Origin: Mangrovimicrobium sp033283265
GTDB taxonomy: Bacteria; Pseudomonadota; Gammaproteobacteria; Pseudomonadales; Halieaceae
Assembly (NCBI GenBank): GCA_033283265.1
Contig: JAWMQN010000001.1
Span: forward strand, 434,001-498,000
Direction of reading: 5' to 3'
Length of the DNA: 64,000 nt
Numbering within the stretch: position 1 is the first letter of the stretch; every line of letters starts with the position of its first letter. Shown here one piece after another: positions 60,281-64,000 of the stretch. Made by a program: the position numbers and the translations under genes. The notes below the pieces were generated by a model. The model saw only the letters and a program-made list of their open reading frames with translations. It did no database searches and had not been told where the DNA came from.

Positions 60281-60407
60281 CCATAACACACTACACACCC
60301 TCAGCGGGGACGCAAAAGCGCCATCCATGGCAGCTCGGCCTCCCGGAGCGCCGGCCGGGCCATCCATGGCCTCGGACGCCCCGCTGAGGGTATGTAGTGT
60401 GCTATGT
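60281..60407. repeat. Inverted-repeat element B: 29-bp arms around a CATCCATG double-hairpin core
   Basis: Arms 60281-60309 and 60379-60407 are inverted repeats of 29 bp with three mismatches. The 69-base core contains GCCATCCATGGC (near 60320-60331) and GGCCATCCATGGCC (near 60358-60371), each a hairpin, with a GC-rich hairpin-prone insert between them. Core bases 60311-60336 recur exactly, inverted, at 60540-60565 in element C. The arms have no match in elements A or C. Confidence 0.85.
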
Positions 60408-60486
60408 CCCTCTCTGGCTACTTAAGACTCCACCGGCAGCGCTTCGAATCAATCAAGCTTTGCAATCAGGCGATTGCGGTAGGGGT
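60408..60486. other. Spacer between elements B and C, with remaining ttcA-mdh intergenic DNA
   Basis: The ttcA-mdh gap (60134-60755) is 622 bases. Apart from elements B and C and the mdh promoter, the stretches 60134-60280, 60408-60486 and 60593-60678 show no open frame with coding character and no RNA gene I recognise. A GTGTCC/GGACAC pair flanks 60247-60277. Confidence 0.5.
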
Positions 60487-60592
60487 GGCTGCAGCTACAG
60501 GCCGGTCGAAAACATCCGAGGCCAGGGATGGCCGAGGTTGAGCTGCCATGGATGGCGCTTTTGCGGTTTTCGACCGGCCTGTAGCTGCAGCC
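60487..60592. repeat. Inverted-repeat element C: perfect 27-bp arms around a CATCC double-hairpin core
   Basis: Arms 60487-60513 and 60566-60592 are a perfect 27-bp inverted repeat. The 52-base core holds GGCCAGGGATGGCC (near 60520-60533) and GCCATGGATGGC (near 60545-60556), the same hairpins as in element B read on the opposite strand. The shared 26-base block at 60540-60565 is an exact inverted copy of 60311-60336. Confidence 0.88.
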
Positions 60593-60678
60593 GCACCGGC
60601 ACTCAACCCCAACCACGTGCGCACCTCCACCCGAAATACCGGGCAGGAAGTAGTGCCTCCCGTCCAGATGAGAACAGC

Positions 60679-60707
60679 TTGTATTTTCAGGGGAATGCTC
60701 ACACAAT
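60679..60707 (+). promoter_or_regulatory. mdh promoter (-35 TTGTAT, 17 bp, -10 CACAAT)
   Basis: TTGTAT (60679-60684) and CACAAT (60702-60707) spaced by 17 bp, followed by GTGCGCC. The -10 matches that of the 4.5S RNA promoter. Confidence 0.55.
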
Positions 60708-60755
60708 GTGCGCCCCGAAAACCCCCACCGATCCATCGACGAGGAATCCAACCCG

Positions 60756-61736
60756 ATGAAAGCACCTGTACGTGTGACTGTCACCGGCGCGGCGGGCCAA
60801 ATCGGCTACGCCCTGCTCTTCCGTATCGCCTCCGGCGCCATGCTCGGCGACGACCAGCCGGTAATCCTGCAACTGCTGGACATTACCCCCGCCATGGAAG
60901 CCCTCGAAGGGGTGAAAATGGAACTTGAAGACTGCGCCTTCCCGCTGCTGGCCGGCATCGTCTGCACCGACGATCCCAACGTCGGCTTCAAGGACACCGA
61001 CTACGCCCTGCTGGTCGGCGCCCGCCCCCGCGGCCCCGGCATGGAGCGCAAGGACCTGCTGGAAGCCAACGCGGCGATCTTCTCCGTACAGGGCAAGGCG
61101 ATCGACGAGAACGCCAGCAAGGACATCAAGGTTCTGGTGGTCGGCAACCCCGCCAACACCAATGCCCTGATCACCCAGCGCAACGCGCCGAGCATCGACC
61201 CGCGCAACTTCACCGCGATGACCCGCCTGGACCACAACCGCGCCAAGACGCAGATCGCGATCAAGACCGGCAAGACCGTCAACGACGTGTCCAACATGAC
61301 CATCTGGGGCAACCACTCCGCCACCCAGTACCCCGACCTGTTCAACGCCAGGGTCAGCGGCACCAAGGCCATCGACCTGGTTGACCAGGAATGGTACGAA
61401 GGCGAGTTCATCCCCGTGGTTCAGCAACGCGGCGCCGCCATCATCAAGGCCCGCGGTGCTTCTTCCGCTGCCTCTGCAGCCAACGCTGCCATCGACCACA
61501 TGCGCTCCTGGGCGCTGGGCACCGAGGGCGACGACTGGGTATCCATGGCGGTCTACTCCGACGGTTCCTACGGCATCGCCGAGGGCCTGATCTACTCCTT
61601 CCCCTGCCGTTGCAAGGGCGGTGACTGGGAGATCGTCCAGGGCGTTGAAGTCGGCGAGTTCAGCCAGGCCAAGATGAAGGCCACCGAGCAGGAACTGGCC
61701 GAGGAACGCGACGCGGTTCAGCACCTGCTGCCGTAA
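60756..61736 (+). CDS. mdh: Malate dehydrogenase (NAD-dependent, type 2)
   Basis: 326 residues. The NAD fingerprint GAAGQIG lies at 11-17. The substrate-binding/catalytic segments are GARPRGPGMERKDLLE, VVGNPANTNALI, TRLDHNRA and the catalytic-His segment IWGNHSATQYPD. It interconverts malate and oxaloacetate in the TCA cycle. The ATG at 60756 follows GAGGAA; the upstream in-frame ATG at 60708 lies at the predicted transcript start. A strong terminator follows. Confidence 0.97.
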   Translation: MKAPVRVTVTGAAGQIGYALLFRIASGAMLGDDQPVILQLLDITPAMEALEGVKMELEDCAFPLLAGIVCTDDPNVGFKDTDYALLVGARPRGPGMERKDLLEANAAIFSVQGKAIDENASKDIKVLVVGNPANTNALITQRNAPSIDPRNFTAMTRLDHNRAKTQIAIKTGKTVNDVSNMTIWGNHSATQYPDLFNARVSGTKAIDLVDQEWYEGEFIPVVQQRGAAIIKARGASSAASAANAAIDHMRSWALGTEGDDWVSMAVYSDGSYGIAEGLIYSFPCRCKGGDWEIVQGVEVGEFSQAKMKATEQELAEERDAVQHLLP

Positions 61737-61751
61737 GTCCTCCGCACTTTG

Positions 61752-61787
61752 AAAAAGCGCTGCCCCTGGTGGGGTGGCGCTTTTTTT
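61752..61787 (+). terminator. Intrinsic terminator of mdh
   Basis: AAAAAGCGC (61752-61760) pairs with GCGCTTTTT (61777-61785), with an inner CCCC/GGGG stem around TGGT, and seven T residues end the structure. Confidence 0.92.
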
Positions 61788-61943
61788 ATGCCCGGCATTC
61801 AGGTGTTTTTGCGCGCGTGGGAATTGTTGGTGCCAGATTCCGGCTCGGCTGTCAGCGGTGCACGCCCGGCTTGGTCCCGCCAGCCCTGTTGCCCCCACGA
61901 GCCACGTGGACTTACCCGTCGAATGCTGCTCTAATGCGGCGCC

Positions 61944-62567
61944 ATGAACGAGTCGGCCTCCAACAAGAACTACCACCACGGCAACCTGCGCGCCGAGCTG
62001 ATCGACACCGCGATCGAACAGCTCAACGAAGCCGGGGTGGAAGACCTCAGCCTGCGCGCCCTCGCCCGGGCGGTCGGGGTCTCGCAGACAGCGCCCTACC
62101 GCCACTTCGGCGACAAGGGCGAACTGCTCGCGGCGATCGCCGCGAAAGGCTACCGCGATCTCTACCAGGCCCTCAGCGAAGCCCGCCAGGCTGCCGGGGC
62201 CAGCCCCACCAGCCAGCTGATCGAACTGTCCCACGCCTACGTGCATTACGCGGCGCACAAACCGCAGATGTTCAAGCTGATGTTCGGCCCCGCAGTGCAG
62301 CCGGCCGCGCGCTACCCGGAGCTGCGCGAGGCCAGCCGCCAGACCCTGCGCCTGGTACAGGAGATCATCCAGACCGGTATTGACGGGGCCCTGTATCGCG
62401 ATGATGAGGACCCCACCTACCTGGCCAATGTCGCCTGGTCCAGCATCCATGGTCTCGCCACCCTGCGTGTGGATGCACCGGAACTGTTCGAAAAGCACAT
62501 CGATCTGCGCCGGCAGATGGACCTCGGGGTCGAGACTTTCATCGCCGGTATCAGCCGCCGGCCCTGA
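61944..62567 (+). CDS. TetR-family transcriptional regulator (WHG-domain type)
   Basis: 207 residues. The N-terminal helix-turn-helix is GVEDLSLRALARAVGVSQTAPYRHFGDKGELLAAIA. The C-terminal ligand/dimer domain carries HKPQMFKLMFGP and AWSSIHGLATL, typical of the WHG subgroup, often linked to fatty-acid or drug responses. It lies between mdh and a convergent permease gene, so its target is not obvious. Confidence 0.92.
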   Translation: MNESASNKNYHHGNLRAELIDTAIEQLNEAGVEDLSLRALARAVGVSQTAPYRHFGDKGELLAAIAAKGYRDLYQALSEARQAAGASPTSQLIELSHAYVHYAAHKPQMFKLMFGPAVQPAARYPELREASRQTLRLVQEIIQTGIDGALYRDDEDPTYLANVAWSSIHGLATLRVDAPELFEKHIDLRRQMDLGVETFIAGISRRP

Positions 62568-62576
62568 GCGCCGGCC

Positions 62577-64000
62577 TCACAACTCCCGCAGCACGGCCAC
62601 CGGTGGTGTCGTCACCACGTGCCGCGCACTGAAGACCCCCAGCACGCCGATCAGCACGCCACCCGCCAGCAGTCCCACCGGCCACAGCCAGGGAGAGGGC
62701 ACGTAGCGCATATCCAGTGCAAACAGCTGCAGCAGGGCCACCGCCAGCTCGGCGGACACCACCGCCAGCAGTCCGGCGCACAGCCCCAGGGCAATGAACT
62801 CGATTGCCAGGGCACCGACCAGCAGGCGCCTGCCGGCCCCGAGGGCCCGCAGCACCGCGCCCTCCTGCATGCGTGTGTCCATGCTCGCCTGGACGCCGGC
62901 GACCAGCACCAGCGCTCCGGTTGCCAGCAGCACCAGCAGCACCAGTTCCACCGCTATGGATACCTGGTCGATGATGCCGCGGACCTCGGCGATGACCTCG
63001 TCCATCTCGATTACCGTCACCGTGGGGTAGCGGCGCAGCAGCTGGTTGAGCAGCAGCTTCTCGCCGGGCTCGAGGTGAAAGCTGGTCATGTAGGTCGCCG
63101 GGTACTGCTCCAGCAGGCCCGGGGGAAATACGAGGAAAAAGTTCGGCCGCATCGACTCCCAGTCGAGGGAGCGCAGGCTGGATACCGTGACTTCCAGCGC
63201 CTGCTCGGCGATGCGCAGGCCCAGGCGGTCGCCGACCTGCAGCCCCATGCGCTGGGCGTATTCCTGTTCCAGTGACACCAGCGCTTCACGGCTGTCCTGC
63301 GGCCACCACTGGCCGGCGACCAGTTCGTTGCCGGCGGGCAGGTCCGCGGACCAGGTGAAGTTGCTCTCCCGCTGGCGCGGTTCACTCTCCGCCGCCTCGT
63401 CGCCAGACGGCAGGGCCACAGCGTTGATCGACATCACCCTGCCCCGCACCATCGGGAACAGTGGTTCTGTAGCCACGCCCTGGGCGCCGAGCATGGCGCC
63501 GAAGCCCGCGGCCTGGTCCTCGGCGATGTTGAGCGCGAAATGGTTGGGCGTATCCGCCGGCAGCTGCATCCGCCACTCGTCGAGCAGCGAGGTCCGCACC
63601 AGCACCAGGATCAGCACCAGCATGATCGCCATGCCGAAAACCACCACCTGCACCGCGTTGCTGGCGCCGCGTCGCTGCAGGTTGGCCAGGCCCAGCCGCC
63701 AGAGGCTGCCGGCGTGCATCCCCAGCACCCGGCCGCCGCGCAGCAGCAGCAGGGCAAAGCCCACGCCGAGCACCACCACCACCGCGAGGCCGGCCATCAC
63801 CGCCAGAGTCAGCTTCCAGTCCCGGCAGTACCAGAACATCAGGGCGCAGACGGCGACGAGGCCGATCAGGTAATCCGCCGTCGAACTGCGCAGTGCATGG
63901 GGCATATCGCGGCGCAATACCCGCAGCGGGCTGGCCTGGGTCAGCCGGCGGATCGGCGGCCAGGCAAAACTGAGGATGCAGACCAGGGCAGTCGCCGCGC
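62577..64000 (-). CDS. ABC transporter permease, FtsX/MacB-like (C-terminal part, runs off window)
   Basis: The frame continues through the right edge, so only about the last 474 residues of a protein of probably 800 or more are seen. The visible part reads ...PIRRLTQASPLRVLRRDMP, then membrane helices around 63850-63740 and 63690-63590. A periplasmic MacB-like domain follows (NHFALNIAEDQAAGFGAMLGAQGV, SALVSLEQEYAQRMGLQVGDRLGLRI-type), then a C-terminal FtsX core (VELVLLVLLATGALVLVAGVQASMDTRMQEGAVLRALGAGRR) and PPVAVLREL. It resembles YbbP-type permeases that act with a LolD/YbbA-like ATPase. That partner should lie beyond the edge. Confidence 0.88.
   Translation of the reverse strand, partial: AATALVCILSFAWPPIRRLTQASPLRVLRRDMPHALRSSTADYLIGLVAVCALMFWYCRDWKLTLAVMAGLAVVVVLGVGFALLLLRGGRVLGMHAGSLWRLGLANLQRRGASNAVQVVVFGMAIMLVLILVLVRTSLLDEWRMQLPADTPNHFALNIAEDQAAGFGAMLGAQGVATEPLFPMVRGRVMSINAVALPSGDEAAESEPRQRESNFTWSADLPAGNELVAGQWWPQDSREALVSLEQEYAQRMGLQVGDRLGLRIAEQALEVTVSSLRSLDWESMRPNFFLVFPPGLLEQYPATYMTSFHLEPGEKLLLNQLLRRYPTVTVIEMDEVIAEVRGIIDQVSIAVELVLLVLLATGALVLVAGVQASMDTRMQEGAVLRALGAGRRLLVGALAIEFIALGLCAGLLAVVSAELAVALLQLFALDMRYVPSPWLWPVGLLAGGVLIGVLGVFSARHVVTTPPVAVLREL

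Noticed and set aside
62447..62456. CATCCATGG inside the TetR gene as a repeat-core hit
   Set aside because: It is in coding sequence, with no stem, no second hairpin and no arms; a chance match.
60699..62498. 599-codon minus-strand frame opposite mdh and the TetR gene
   Set aside because: It covers two well-supported genes, a terminator and a promoter on the other strand. Its composition is typical of antisense frames.

Overview
This window looks like chromosomal sequence from a high-GC, respiring marine gammaproteobacterium. Gene content and order resemble Pseudomonas-like backbones: nqr, gap, mfd, csiV, MTIP, lexA and topA; ffs, dnaX, ybaB, recR; smc, zipA, ligA. The Na+-NQR, the complete cytochrome c maturation operon, the KorAB-type 2-oxoacid:ferredoxin oxidoreductase and the lipid/aromatic-type accessory enzymes fit the Halieaceae/Cellvibrionales (OM60/NOR5-like) group. 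This placement is an inference from gene content and memory, not from a search. No prophage, insertion sequence, CRISPR array or rRNA operon is visible.

Layout. 1-7.3 kb: 5' part of nqrA, an N-terminally extended GAPDH, then the mfd-csiV pair. 7.2-15.1 kb: MTIP, a small acidic protein, lexA with two SOS boxes, small conserved proteins, topA, a universal stress protein, a glutaredoxin-like protein and a SpoU-type methyltransferase. 15.1-24.0 kb (minus strand): dnaX-ybaB-recR-rnd-ycgL-ycgN followed by a membrane protein/VWA/MoxR/VWA module. The 4.5S SRP RNA gene sits upstream of dnaX, and dnaX carries a convincing A AAA AAG frameshift site. 24-30 kb: an accessory patch (NTF2-like, sulfotransferase, aldehyde dehydrogenase, FAD-linked 2-hydroxyacid dehydrogenase), hisC and tRNA-Glu. 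30-40 kb: a putative porin, a tiny membrane protein divergent from a tiny ribbon-helix-helix regulator, then the phosphate regulon (phoB-phoR-phoU and pstS-pstC-pstA-pstB) with two Pho boxes. 40-45 kb: a three-gene operon for an NAD(P)H-linked flavoprotein and KorAB. 45-52 kb: smc-zipA-ligA-transglycosylase lipoprotein. 52-59 kb: ccmABCDEFGHI. 59-64 kb: ttcA, mdh, a TetR regulator and the 3' part of a large ABC permease gene.

The most unusual structure is a family of intergenic inverted-repeat elements. One copy lies between korB and phoB (39818-39935) and two lie between ttcA and mdh (60281-60407 and 60487-60592). Each has a related core that folds into two small hairpins with CATCC(C/A)TG-type loops and differing stems. 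Each core is enclosed by long, near-perfect inverted-repeat arms whose sequence is different in every copy. A second regulatory structure is a pair of 10-bp palindromes exactly 40 bp apart, flanking a strong promoter between the 40-residue membrane protein and the 53-residue ribbon-helix-helix protein.
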